A DNA stretch of 60,329 bases from positions 1 to 60,329 of the forward strand of contig QZKN01000066.1 in assembly GCA_003598175.1 (NCBI GenBank). The letters are read 5' to 3'. Position 1 is the first letter of the stretch. Every line of letters starts with the position of its first letter. Below are positions 9,909 to 17,721 of the stretch, piece after piece. This DNA is from Candidatus Omnitrophota bacterium (GTDB lineage: Bacteria; Hinthialibacterota; Hinthialibacteria; Hinthialibacterales; Hinthialibacteraceae). The notes under the pieces were generated by a model that saw only the letters and a program-made list of their open reading frames with translations, was not told the DNA's origin and searched no databases. Made by a program: the position numbers and the translations under genes.

Positions 9909-11298
9909 TATAAAGAACAGCATCGCCCGGAAACGGAGACACAAAAGTATGCTTCTCACCGCCGGTGATGGTTCCTGCGCCGGATGTTCTATCTTGATTG
10001 GGATCGAACCATTCCACTGAAAACTGATTCTTCGTATCGGACAGATCAACCGTCACTTTCCCGGCTTCGGGAAGATAAATCAAATATTCGTTACTCGCAT
10101 CGGCCAGGCAATATTCGGTTGAAGCAAGTTCATTTCGAGGAACCATCTTCGTTAAGTTGACGCGATTGGCAAAACGCAGCGCATAGCCCATGCTTTTGCG
10201 GATCGGCTCCCATTTCTCGTCGAATTTCTTGCCCAACACCAGCCCGTCGTAGGGATCCATAAAGATCGGATTCATGCCGCGCATAAAGCTTTTCCATACC
10301 CACGCCTGATTCCCGCCGATGCCCCATAAATGATCGGTGTCGTTGATGATCACTTTGCTGCCGTCCGCCGCCGGCGGATTGTCGCGATAACCGCCTTCGG
10401 GATTGGGGGAAATCCATTCCGCCGGGCTGGCGAACAACGCCGAATTTTGTCCGCCCTTGAATTGAAAGGTCATTCCCACCGGATGTTGTTTTGGTTTGTT
10501 TTTTTCATATTCGTAGATAAAGCGGATCATGTGATATTGCCATTGCGTCGATTCCGGATGATTTTCGTTGGAAATTTCGTATAGCACATTGTCGAGATCG
10601 TTGATCGTATCGATGACTTTTTTGACGTAGGTTTCTTGCAGTTTCGTCACCTCCGCATTTTCCAGCCGATACACTTCCAAACCATTTCCGTCTCCGTCCA
10701 CATCGCCGTCGATTCCATTCACATTATTGTCCGGATGGAAGGGATGATATTTCCACACGCCGGTAATCCGCTGCATCGCCCAGCCTTCGAACAACATAAC
10801 GGCCGTATAAATTCCATGATCCCGCGCCGCGATGACTCGTTCCCGCAAGCGATTGAAATACTCGTCGTCGAATCGGTTTAAATCGAACTTCGGTTTCCCG
10901 TCCAGCGCATTTTCGTTTCCTGAGCGCGGCCAGGGATGCAAATTGACGTAGTGAAACGTATTGTCGTTGCGTTCCGCGGGATTATTCCCCTGCGTGTCCC
11001 ACATCACCATTTCCCAGCGCCACAACCGCATGAAATTGTGATTGAGCTTTTGCATCCAATCGAGATAAGCGTCGTAATCGAATACCTGCGGCGGATCGGT
11101 CGGCCCCATATCCACCAAATTGTACCACGTGTGCGAACCGGTCAATAAAATCACCTTGCCGGAACCGTCCGCAAAATAACGCGGATTCTCCGCACACACC
11201 TTTAAAGGGCCGACAGCCTGGGCGGTATGTAAATTTCCTATCCCACCGATTACAAGTAAAAACAAAACCGCGGCAATTTTAAAGAATAATGATCTCAT
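9892..11298 (-). CDS. Secreted DUF4038/cellulase-like protein with C-terminal collagen-binding-like domain
   Basis: A 468-residue exported protein. Residues 1-28 form a signal peptide ending in HTAQA. The body looks like a (beta/alpha)8 glycosidase of the DUF4038 type: an early ADGSGKVILLTGSHTW strand, FMRLWRWEM near residue 90, and an acidic strand YEISNENHPES near residue 243 that would carry the acid/base Glu. The last 80 residues (LIYLPEAGKVTVDLS onward, then VEWFDPNQ) match the beta-sandwich often called the putative collagen-binding domain in this family. A stretch near 195-212 is rich in Asp/Gly/Asn and may bind calcium. It probably acts on plant or algal polysaccharide outside the cytoplasm. 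Its 3' end overlaps the convergent DUF2442 gene by 17 bases. Confidence 0.7.
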   Translation of the reverse strand: MRSLFFKIAAVLFLLVIGGIGNLHTAQAVGPLKVCAENPRYFADGSGKVILLTGSHTWYNLVDMGPTDPPQVFDYDAYLDWMQKLNHNFMRLWRWEMVMWDTQGNNPAERNDNTFHYVNLHPWPRSGNENALDGKPKFDLNRFDDEYFNRLRERVIAARDHGIYTAVMLFEGWAMQRITGVWKYHPFHPDNNVNGIDGDVDGDGNGLEVYRLENAEVTKLQETYVKKVIDTINDLDNVLYEISNENHPESTQWQYHMIRFIYEYEKNKPKQHPVGMTFQFKGGQNSALFASPAEWISPNPEGGYRDNPPAADGSKVIINDTDHLWGIGGNQAWVWKSFMRGMNPIFMDPYDGLVLGKKFDEKWEPIRKSMGYALRFANRVNLTKMVPRNELASTEYCLADASNEYLIYLPEAGKVTVDLSDTKNQFSVEWFDPNQDRTSGAGTITGGEKHTFVSPFPGDAVLYIKAVK

Positions 11299-11337
11299 AA
11301 TAACCTCGCTTTCAAAGATTCGTTGTTATATAAACAT

Positions 11338-11428
11338 GCCGGAGCGCGGACGTCCCGTCCGCATCTTCCTGGGTAGAGCAGGCGTCCTCGCCTGCGTCGT
11401 TCGTGCAATCGGGGACGCTTGCTTTACC
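11338..11428. repeat. Cluster of three hairpin repeats
   Basis: Three units follow one another. GCGGACG-TCC-CGTCCGC lies at 11346-11362. GGGTAGAGCAGGCG-TCCT-CGCCTGC has its stem at 11378-11395. An imperfect GCAATCG-GGGA-CGCTTGC lies at 11405-11422 and is followed by TTTACCC. They sit in the divergent spacer between the DUF4038-like gene and the TPR-thioredoxin gene. Confidence 0.85.
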
Positions 11429-11546
11429 CACGCATGAATGAATGGCGGTTATTTTCATCTCTTTGTTATGACGAAACCACCATAACGGTCAATATATACA
11501 TGTTGTACTATATTCAAATCAAGTGAGAAAATAAAAGGGGGAAACA

Positions 11547-12342
11547 ATGAAAACCATTCAAATTCTATTCCTATGCCTTTTTATCATACATTTCTTTCTT
11601 GTTTCCGAATATTTGTCCGCACAGGACGACGCCGTCAACCCAATCTACCAAAAAATGCAACGCGGCGACCTCGACACCGCCGAAATGATTGCGAAAGACC
11701 TGATCGAAAAAGAACCGAACAATCCGCACGCCTATCATACGTTGGGCCGCGTCCATCATGCTCAAAAAAAGTATAGGGAATCCATTTCCGCATTGGAAAA
11801 ATCCCTCACGTTTCAAAATCAGCCGACCTGGATGATTGGATGGAGTTACACCTTTTCAGGATTTAATTATCGCGATTTGGGCGAAAAGGAAAAAGCGGTC
11901 GAGTATTTGCAAAAAGCGGTTAAATTGAACGCCACCCGCAATTGCGTAAACGCCGCCGGCAATGCGTTGAAGCAAATGGGAGTGGAGCCGGATCCATCCC
12001 TCGAAAAATATCGATTGAGTCTGGAAGGACAACCTGCTCCTAATTTCGATTTGACCGACGTTTACGGTCAAACTCACAGACTCGTTGATTACAAAGGGAT
12101 TCCTCTCTTCGTCCACATCGGCGCGACGTGGTGTGGAGGATGCCAGCAGGAAGCGGAATGGGTGGAGCAGCTGGCGGAAACCTTCCTGCCGCAGGGCGTC
12201 GTCTTCATCACCCTGTGTCCCGGCGAGAACGAAGCGGCGGTGATGGATTACTTGAAACATTATCGCTCGCAGTGCGTGGGTGGTGTGCGAGTCCCAGCTT
12301 GGTGAAAATGCGGAAATCATCGTGAAAAAGCTGGAACTATGA
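11547..12342 (+). pseudogene. Secreted TPR plus thioredoxin-like (TlpA/ResA type) protein with internal deletion
   Basis: The open frame (11547-12305) gives a signal peptide ending in LSAQ, two or three TPR-like helix pairs (about residues 30-145), then a thioredoxin-like domain with GQPAPNFDLTDVYG and the redox motif ATWCGGCQQE (CxxC form). After DYLKHYRSQC the frame goes out of register and stops. In another frame, directly overlapping, the sequence ESQLGENAEIIVKKLEL-stop is present (about 12289-12342), which is what the C terminus of such a domain looks like. The segment that should carry the cis-Pro loop is missing, so I infer a deletion plus frameshift. The product, if made, is unlikely to be a working thiol-disulfide protein. 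The start has AAGGGGG at a good distance. Confidence 0.7.
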
Positions 12343-12457
12343 CGATTGTTCTCACGCAATCCACTTCAAAAAATCACAGAACATGCGAAGATAGTACGTT
12401 TTTATAACACGCACTATCTCAACGGCATTTTATGTCGATGAAAAGTTGGAGGATACC

Positions 12458-13951
12458 ATGCGCACAACAGCAATCGGAATCGCCATGCTCAACGACGAGC
12501 GGGAACACGTTTGGAAACAGAACAATCCGGAAAACATGGCGGTGGTGAAGGCCTGGACGGATTTTATCCGGAAAAATTTGAAAAACGTGGACGGCTCGGC
12601 GCCGGAAATCGTAACCGGCAGTGAAATTATCACCGGCGTTCGCTCTGCGCAGAAAGTGGGAGAGGAATTGTCCCGCGCCAACTGCAAGCAGGTGATCATG
12701 TTGTACAACGTCTGGAATTTTCCCTTCCTTTGCTGGCCGTTTATCAACAGCATCGGCGACGTTCCCATTTTGAGCCTCTCCAACAACAACGGGCAGTATC
12801 CCGGAAACGTGGGATTGCTGGCGACCGACGGCGCGTTGCGGCAGGCGGGAAAGCGCACACACCGCATCGTCGGCGATTTGAAGGATAAAAAGACGCAGAC
12901 GAAGGTGTTGAGTTGGATTTGCGCAAGTCAGGCGCGAACGACGATTCAAAATGAAGTCTTCGGCTGTTATGGCGGTCATTCCATGGGCATGGAAACCGGT
13001 TTTGCGCATCTGACGCCCACCCTCAAATGCCTGGGCACAACCGTCCGCCAGGTCGATCAACTTTTATTGGTGAAAGTAATGGAGAAGGTGAATAAAACGG
13101 AAGTGAAAAAAGGGCGGGAGTGGTTCGAAAAATTGTTGGGGAAACGCCTGAAATACGATGGGAAAATGCTGACGCCGCAAACGCTGGAAACGCAAATCGC
13201 GCTTTACCTCGCCATGCGGGAAGTGAACGAAGAAAAAGGCTTCGATTTCTGCGGTTTGAAAGGGCAACGAGAATTGACCGAATACGTCTGCCTCGGCGAC
13301 GTGCCCGAAATGATCATGAACGATCCTTACGACTGGAACGGGACGAAAGAATCCATCGTGTGCTCGACCGAAGCCGACGCCTATGCCGCCATCACCATGC
13401 AGCTGATGAAATACATCACCGGCGGAATGCCGACATTGTTCATGGACGTGCGGCTGTATCATCCGGATTTGGATATATGGGATTGGTGCAATTCCGGTAA
13501 CCATTCCAGCTGGTTCGCGGCGAAAAGCATGAAACCGGAAGATAATTTTCAACACATCACCTTCCATCCGGCGCTCGAATTTTACTTCAAGGCAGGCGGC
13601 GCATCGGTTGAATTCGACGCCGCGCCCGGCAGGATGACCTTCGCACGTTTGGGATTGTGGGATGAAAAACCGTTTATGGTCATCGTCCGCGGAGAATCGG
13701 TGAAACTTCCCGCCGCCAAGCGCAAAAAACTAAATGACATGACCAATCCGACCTGGCCGCATGTCCACGCCAAGCTGGAATGCACGTTCGACGAATTTCT
13801 GAGTGTATTTCCCTGCAATCACGTTCTGGGCGTCGACGGCGACTGCGCGCAGTCATTGGTTTACCTCTGTGAAATCGCGGGAATCACGCCGGTCGTGCTC
13901 GGCAAGACGAAGGAAGGTTTGGATACCCCGATATGGGAGCGCGTGCGCTGA
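12458..13951 (+). CDS. L-fucose/L-arabinose isomerase-like protein
   Basis: A 497-residue cytoplasmic protein resembling the L-fucose/L-arabinose isomerase superfamily. Supporting stretches are an N-terminal Rossmann-like half with IVTGSEIITG and CKQVIMLYNVWNFP, a middle domain with FGCYGGHSMGMETG, and a C-terminal half with CSTEADAYAAITMQ, LFMDVRLYHPD and NSGNHSSWF. Those Glu, Asp and His residues correspond to the divalent-metal site used for aldose-ketose isomerisation. The family has several uncharacterised branches, so the substrate is uncertain. The TTG at 12446 overlaps the ribosome-binding site GGAGG, which lies 5 bases before ATG 12458; the ATG is therefore the start. It probably forms its own unit, with hicA starting immediately after. 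Confidence 0.75.
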   Translation: MRTTAIGIAMLNDEREHVWKQNNPENMAVVKAWTDFIRKNLKNVDGSAPEIVTGSEIITGVRSAQKVGEELSRANCKQVIMLYNVWNFPFLCWPFINSIGDVPILSLSNNNGQYPGNVGLLATDGALRQAGKRTHRIVGDLKDKKTQTKVLSWICASQARTTIQNEVFGCYGGHSMGMETGFAHLTPTLKCLGTTVRQVDQLLLVKVMEKVNKTEVKKGREWFEKLLGKRLKYDGKMLTPQTLETQIALYLAMREVNEEKGFDFCGLKGQRELTEYVCLGDVPEMIMNDPYDWNGTKESIVCSTEADAYAAITMQLMKYITGGMPTLFMDVRLYHPDLDIWDWCNSGNHSSWFAAKSMKPEDNFQHITFHPALEFYFKAGGASVEFDAAPGRMTFARLGLWDEKPFMVIVRGESVKLPAAKRKKLNDMTNPTWPHVHAKLECTFDEFLSVFPCNHVLGVDGDCAQSLVYLCEIAGITPVVLGKTKEGLDTPIWERVR

Positions 13952-13955
13952 TACT

Positions 13956-14222
13956 GTGAGTAAAAAAGAGTAGACTCTTGCTCTAATACTTCGAGGAATG
14001 TCTGATACGAATGTTCCTTTTGAGGATATTTGTCACCTGTTGCTTTCCGTTGGATTTGAGTCAAGAATTAAAGGTAGCCATCACATCTTTAACCATGATA
14101 ATTTGGATGAAATCCTAAATTTACAACCGAAAGGCAACTTCGCTAAACCATATCAAGTGAAACAAGTAAGGAATGTAATCTTGAAATATAAACTGGCGAG
14201 TGATTCCCATGATTCGATATGA
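13956..14222 (+). pseudogene. hicA: HicA-type mRNA interferase toxin with a nonsense codon near the start
   Basis: From ATG 13998 the frame gives a HicA-like protein: FEDICHLLLSVGFESRIKGS, then HHIF with the conserved Gly-Ser-His-His, then NLQPKGNFAKPYQVKQVRNV. Upstream in the same frame the typical HicA N terminus is readable from GTG 13956 (VSKKE, then TLALILRG), but a TAG at 13971-13973 interrupts it where related proteins usually have Lys. The frame after the stop stays intact to the end. Either the toxin is made from the internal ATG (74 residues, missing its first strand) or it is off. The hicB frame overlaps its end, so the pair would be translated together. HicA toxins cleave mRNA through the His in this fold. 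Confidence 0.75.
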
Positions 14223-14418
14223 AATAATTATCTATTGGAGTGACGAAGATCAAGCATATATTGCGGAAGCCCCTGAATTACCGGGATGCTCAGCTGACGG
14301 AGAAACATATCAAGAAGCATTAACCAATATTGAAATTGTTATTCAAGAATGGATTGAAACCGCGAAAGAATTAGGCCGAAACATTCCTCAACCGAAATGC
14401 AAACGCCTGTCAGCGTAA
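14209..14418 (+). CDS. hicB: HicB-type antitoxin (short form)
   Basis: A 69-residue protein with the HicB partial RNase H-like fold: MIRYEIIIYWSDEDQAYIAE, then APELPGCSADGETYQEAL and IEIVIQEWIETAKELGRNIP. No C-terminal DNA-binding segment is present, which is common in short HicB proteins. It would bind and block HicA. Its start overlaps the end of hicA by 14 bases, the usual order and coupling for hicAB. An ATG 9 bases upstream (14200) is also possible. Because hicA has a nonsense codon, this antitoxin may persist with a weakened partner. Confidence 0.85.
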   Translation: MIRYEIIIYWSDEDQAYIAEAPELPGCSADGETYQEALTNIEIVIQEWIETAKELGRNIPQPKCKRLSA

Positions 14419-14424
14419 GACAGT

Positions 14425-14793
14425 TCACACCGTTAAGTCAATATTTTCTCCCATATCCAATTCCGTATAACGCTTACCATATTCCGACGCCACCCGATCC
14501 GTCTCGAGAGAAAACAGCAATGGCTGTAAAGCGAACTTTCGTTGCTCATTTTTTTGTTTTTTATTCTGCTGACGTTTTTGGAAAGGCAACCGGTAGTCCT
14601 GCACACTTAATTGGCGGCAGGATGCGGGAAAAGACGGAGGTTGCACGGCCAGTCGGATTTCTTCCCGGCTGAGGTATAAGTAACGATCGAACAACCGATC
14701 ATGCGATACCTGATCGGCATGCTGCGTTTTTGTCGCTTGGGCGACCATCGCTTCTGCGGCGGCGGCGTCACCCAGCAGATTGACGGGTAACAT
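14425..14793 (-). CDS. Hypothetical protein
   Basis: A 122-codon frame convergent with hicB (6-base gap). An AGGTG lies 5 bases before the ATG. The first 60 residues look protein-like, with an Ala-rich helix (LLGDAAAAEAMVAQAT) and a YLYLSREEIRLAV segment. The second half is basic and Gln/Lys-rich. I recognise no family. There is no signal peptide or membrane helix. It could be a chance frame, but the ribosome-binding site and the lack of any alternative gene argue for a small real gene. Confidence 0.45.
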   Translation of the reverse strand: MLPVNLLGDAAAAEAMVAQATKTQHADQVSHDRLFDRYLYLSREEIRLAVQPPSFPASCRQLSVQDYRLPFQKRQQNKKQKNEQRKFALQPLLFSLETDRVASEYGKRYTELDMGENIDLTV

Positions 14794-15057
14794 GATAGCA
14801 CCTGTATAGTTTCCTTTATACCGCTCATTCCGTTGCTGTTCCTCAAAATCGATTATTTTCTACCTATTCTATATTATAGCACAAAAAGGATAAAACAACA
14901 CAGATTATACAATCCGGATACATATTCATATCAACGATTGCGAATGATGGGGACGTTACTGATTCTTTCTCATGACCGGAGAATACAGCATGATGGATAA
15001 ATCACGCACAAAGCATATTGTTAACATTAACGCTGATCTGTTCGTGGCAATTTAATT
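14794..15057. other. Intergenic spacer, no gene seen
   Basis: An AT-rich spacer. It should include the promoter of the minus-strand hypothetical gene. No repeat or RNA is recognised. Confidence 0.5.
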
Positions 15058-15387
15058 TTATAGAACGAGTTTTGAACTGACCAGCCGATTTATACTCACT
15101 CCGGCCTCCGCGGCCTGGATTGCCAGATTGCGGTGGACGTCAGGAGGAACGCGAACCATGAATTTTCCGCTATATTGCCTGGATGCAATGGGTTCGGGTA
15201 CGGATTCACCGCTTTTTTGCATTTCCTGAATGACCTTTGCGACAACCCTGCGAATTCCTTTCAACGTTACCTCCGGCGATTGATCAAGCCAGCTTAAACT
15301 GGGAAATTCCGCACATGATCCTACGTATTCCTGGTCCTCTTCGGACCAGGTTACTCGATAAGTATAGCGATCATTTTTCATTGTCAT
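15058..15387 (-). CDS. HicB-family protein with C-terminal ribbon-helix-helix, no HicA partner
   Basis: A 109-residue HicB-like antitoxin. The N-terminal half has the HicB strand pattern (YTYRVTWSEEDQEYVGSC, then AEFPSLSWLDQSPEVTLKGI), followed by a helix. The C-terminal part is a ribbon-helix-helix DNA-binding segment of the HicB/Arc type (SGKFMVRVPPDVHRNLAIQA, then AEAGVSINRLVSSKL). No hicA lies next to it; the hicA of the neighbouring locus is 800 bases away and on the other strand. Its start is 16 bases beyond the end of the MttB-like gene on the same strand, so it may be cotranscribed with it. Confidence 0.8.
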   Translation of the reverse strand: MTMKNDRYTYRVTWSEEDQEYVGSCAEFPSLSWLDQSPEVTLKGIRRVVAKVIQEMQKSGESVPEPIASRQYSGKFMVRVPPDVHRNLAIQAAEAGVSINRLVSSKLVL

Positions 15388-15403
15388 GGTCCAATTCCAA
15401 TCA

Positions 15404-16885
15404 TTATGAATCGACTAACTCTCTGCACGCTGCTTCCACAATCCGATTCATCTCACGCACAAAATCAGGATCCCGTTCGCAATCCGACTGCGAAGCGACT
15501 AACGTTCGCCATACCTGCTCTGCGTCCTCGAGAATTTTCAAGTCATCTTGCGCAACCGGCGCCGTATGATCGCAGTACGTCCGATCAAACAAGCGTGGAT
15601 ACCAGCCGGTCGAACGAAAGTGGGCCAGCGTATGATCGCTTTCCAGATACGTGCTTTTTTCACAGAAAACCAAATCGTTGATCAACTCCAGCGCGCAGGT
15701 CTCTTCGTTGATTACCATCCCGCGATGAAATTTATAAATCGCCTCGTTGATTTCCAGATCGATCATGGCCTGTGTGGGGGAAAACACCGCGCAATTGTCG
15801 AGTCCGCCGATAGGAAGAGGAAGGCCGACTGTGCCGCCGAACGCCATCTGGCGATAGGTTTTCATGAAACCGGCCTGCAGGCCGGGAATTTTGGCTTCCA
15901 CATACCCCGGATCCACGTTATGAACCAGGCCGTAGCGGCAACGAAACAGTTGATGCAGCGCCGCGTCGGTCAAAATCGCCGACGGAGAACAATAACACAC
16001 CTGAGTGGTCTTCATATCCATTTCCCCGGCGATACTGGTGGAAAAATAATACAATTCCGGATGGATCAGGGAAACAGCGGTGATACAGCCGAGGATTTCC
16101 GCCGCGGCCACGATTGCCGCGCCGGCCGGAGTGATCGGCGCGGTCGCTCCCAAAATGGGCATGGGAGCGAAATTGACCGGAAAACCGTATTTCAGCGCTT
16201 CCTCCAACACCTCGCAGGAACGCCGATCCAGTTTCAACGGCGAGGTGGTGCAATACGCGGCGACAAAAATCGGCGGCTGCGTGTGCAGGAGATCGCGGCG
16301 ACCGTCAACCGCCAGCGAGGCCAGTTCCGCCAAATATTTGACTTCCCTGCCCGAGCTGGTTCCGACCCAACCCGGTTTATGGGTATGCAATAATAGCAAA
16401 CGCGATGACTCGATCGTTTCCAAACATGGATCAAACTCACTGCAGATCAGCGGCGCATTGACCGCTTTCACGCAGGGCAGCGCGTTTCCCAATTTGATCA
16501 TGTCGATCTGGTCGCGAATCGTGGGCTTGCGATAACTCCCTTGCGGATAATCATAAATCCATGGCGTGGCATAGCCGTAATCCACGACAAACTCATCGGG
16601 AATAGCAACATCGTGATCAGGCAGGCTGCGGCAGAAGGGATACCAAAGCGACGAGCGCACCAGTTTATACCTTCCGCGTTGCATTTCGATTTGCCGCTCC
16701 ACCAGATCCGGTTTGAACCATACACGTCGGTTGGAGAAATCCACACGGCATCCGGCGTCGGCCAATGCGCGAAGCAGAAATTCCCCCTGTATCTGCAAAC
16801 CGGTTCGCTCCAACACTTCGAGCGCCCCGCGATGCAGTCGTTCCATCCCCTCCTCATCGATGATTTTCAATAATCCCTTAAGCAT
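15404..16885 (-). CDS. Trimethylamine methyltransferase (MttB) family protein, non-pyrrolysine type
   Basis: A 493-residue MttB-superfamily protein; typical length is 470-500. It has the family's TIM-barrel-like order: LHRGALEVLERTGLQIQGE near the N terminus, ADAGCRVDFSNRRVWFKPDLV, the CCTTSPL-like segment YCTTSPLKLD, AGAAIVAAAEILGCITA, and NEAIYKFHRGMVINEETCAL near the end. The true methanogen TMA enzyme reads an amber codon as pyrrolysine; here the whole frame is open, so this is the non-Pyl branch, whose studied members move methyl groups from quaternary amines such as glycine betaine to a corrinoid protein. No corrinoid protein or reactivator lies nearby, so the substrate is unknown. The open frame extends 46 codons further, into the upstream VOC gene; ATG 16885 fits the family N terminus. 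No clear ribosome-binding site is seen. Confidence 0.85.
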   Translation of the reverse strand: MLKGLLKIIDEEGMERLHRGALEVLERTGLQIQGEFLLRALADAGCRVDFSNRRVWFKPDLVERQIEMQRGRYKLVRSSLWYPFCRSLPDHDVAIPDEFVVDYGYATPWIYDYPQGSYRKPTIRDQIDMIKLGNALPCVKAVNAPLICSEFDPCLETIESSRLLLLHTHKPGWVGTSSGREVKYLAELASLAVDGRRDLLHTQPPIFVAAYCTTSPLKLDRRSCEVLEEALKYGFPVNFAPMPILGATAPITPAGAAIVAAAEILGCITAVSLIHPELYYFSTSIAGEMDMKTTQVCYCSPSAILTDAALHQLFRCRYGLVHNVDPGYVEAKIPGLQAGFMKTYRQMAFGGTVGLPLPIGGLDNCAVFSPTQAMIDLEINEAIYKFHRGMVINEETCALELINDLVFCEKSTYLESDHTLAHFRSTGWYPRLFDRTYCDHTAPVAQDDLKILEDAEQVWRTLVASQSDCERDPDFVREMNRIVEAACRELVDS

Positions 16886-16973
16886 AGTATTTTCAAAAAA
16901 AAAAGGTGGAATAACGAAATCACGCCGATGAGACGTCGATTTCAATGTCCGTAATTCGTTCGAACCGTATCGA

Positions 16974-17309
16974 TTAAGCGTTGGGGGACTCGCGATACCA
17001 AACCAGTTCGATGTTGGCGCCATCTTCGGTCCGATAAAAACCCGCTACCGCAAATCCGGCGTCGAACGGCGCCAACAGCTCCGTCATGCCGCGGCTCAGC
17101 TCGCTGATTTGTTGCTCGTTCTCCACACGATATCCCACGTGCGGCTCCTCGCGCAGGGGACCTCTCACCGGACTGTCCGGCTCGAAACGAAGCCACTCGA
17201 CGCGAAACGGATGCCGGTGGGCGTCGGTGATCCACACGCGGGTGGCCTCCACGTACAATTCAACCGGTTTTTTTTCGTTGGTCGGAATTCCAATATGATC
17301 AAATTGCAT
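16974..17309 (-). CDS. VOC (glyoxalase/dioxygenase) superfamily protein
   Basis: A 111-residue protein with the VOC fold pattern: MQFDHIGIPT at the start with the usual His, paired beta-alpha-beta-beta modules, PHVGYRVEN in the middle, and a final DGANIELVWYRE strand with the Glu that would complete the metal site. The His and Glu suggest a divalent-metal enzyme. It lies 88 bases upstream of the MttB-like gene on the same strand and may be cotranscribed with it. The reaction cannot be named from sequence. Confidence 0.75.
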   Translation of the reverse strand: MQFDHIGIPTNEKKPVELYVEATRVWITDAHRHPFRVEWLRFEPDSPVRGPLREEPHVGYRVENEQQISELSRGMTELLAPFDAGFAVAGFYRTEDGANIELVWYRESPNA

Positions 17310-17412
17310 GGCGCACCTGTGATTGTGTTATAATATGATTATACGCCAAACATTTACCGTGGGCTATTGTCACCCGTTCATCTATCACATTTAACTTCCG
17401 AAAAACAGAAAA

Positions 17413-17604
17413 TTAATCGATGAGTCGTCCAGTAATCAAGTCCGATGGCGATTCGCCTGCGTAATTCCGCAACGGTAGGTTAGGTAACATCGCAGGGTCG
17501 ATATGCTTTAACTGGAAAGCCTTCATTTGGATTATGGAAACAGTGTCACGCATTCCACGATACTTCTTTTCCAACCATTGCCGTTCCCGTGTGAATTCAG
17601 CCGA
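17413..17604 (-). pseudogene. Possible gene remnant (C-terminal part of an unknown protein)
   Basis: The minus strand reads 63 sense codons before a TAA, including EFTRERQWLEKKYRGMRD and PNLPLRNYAGESPSDLI, which look like real protein sequence. There is no ATG near the start. An in-frame TAA at 17605-17607 precedes it, and upstream of that stop the same frame stays open to about 17690. This is what a decayed gene would look like. I do not recognise the family. The rest of the 350-base spacer appears empty apart from the ribosome-binding site of the next gene. Confidence 0.3.
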
Positions 17605-17721
17605 TTAGACGCATAGACCTATTTCATCGGTGGAAGCATTGAGAGATGCAACAAATACGATAAGATATTTTTGTATTTTGTTTGGAATACCAACAATTTG
17701 ACGCCGGGAGGAATGACGAAA

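Noticed and set aside
15404..16885. Pyrrolysine (TAG read-through) in the MttB-family gene
   Set aside because: The reading frame has no internal TAG, so this is the non-pyrrolysine branch.
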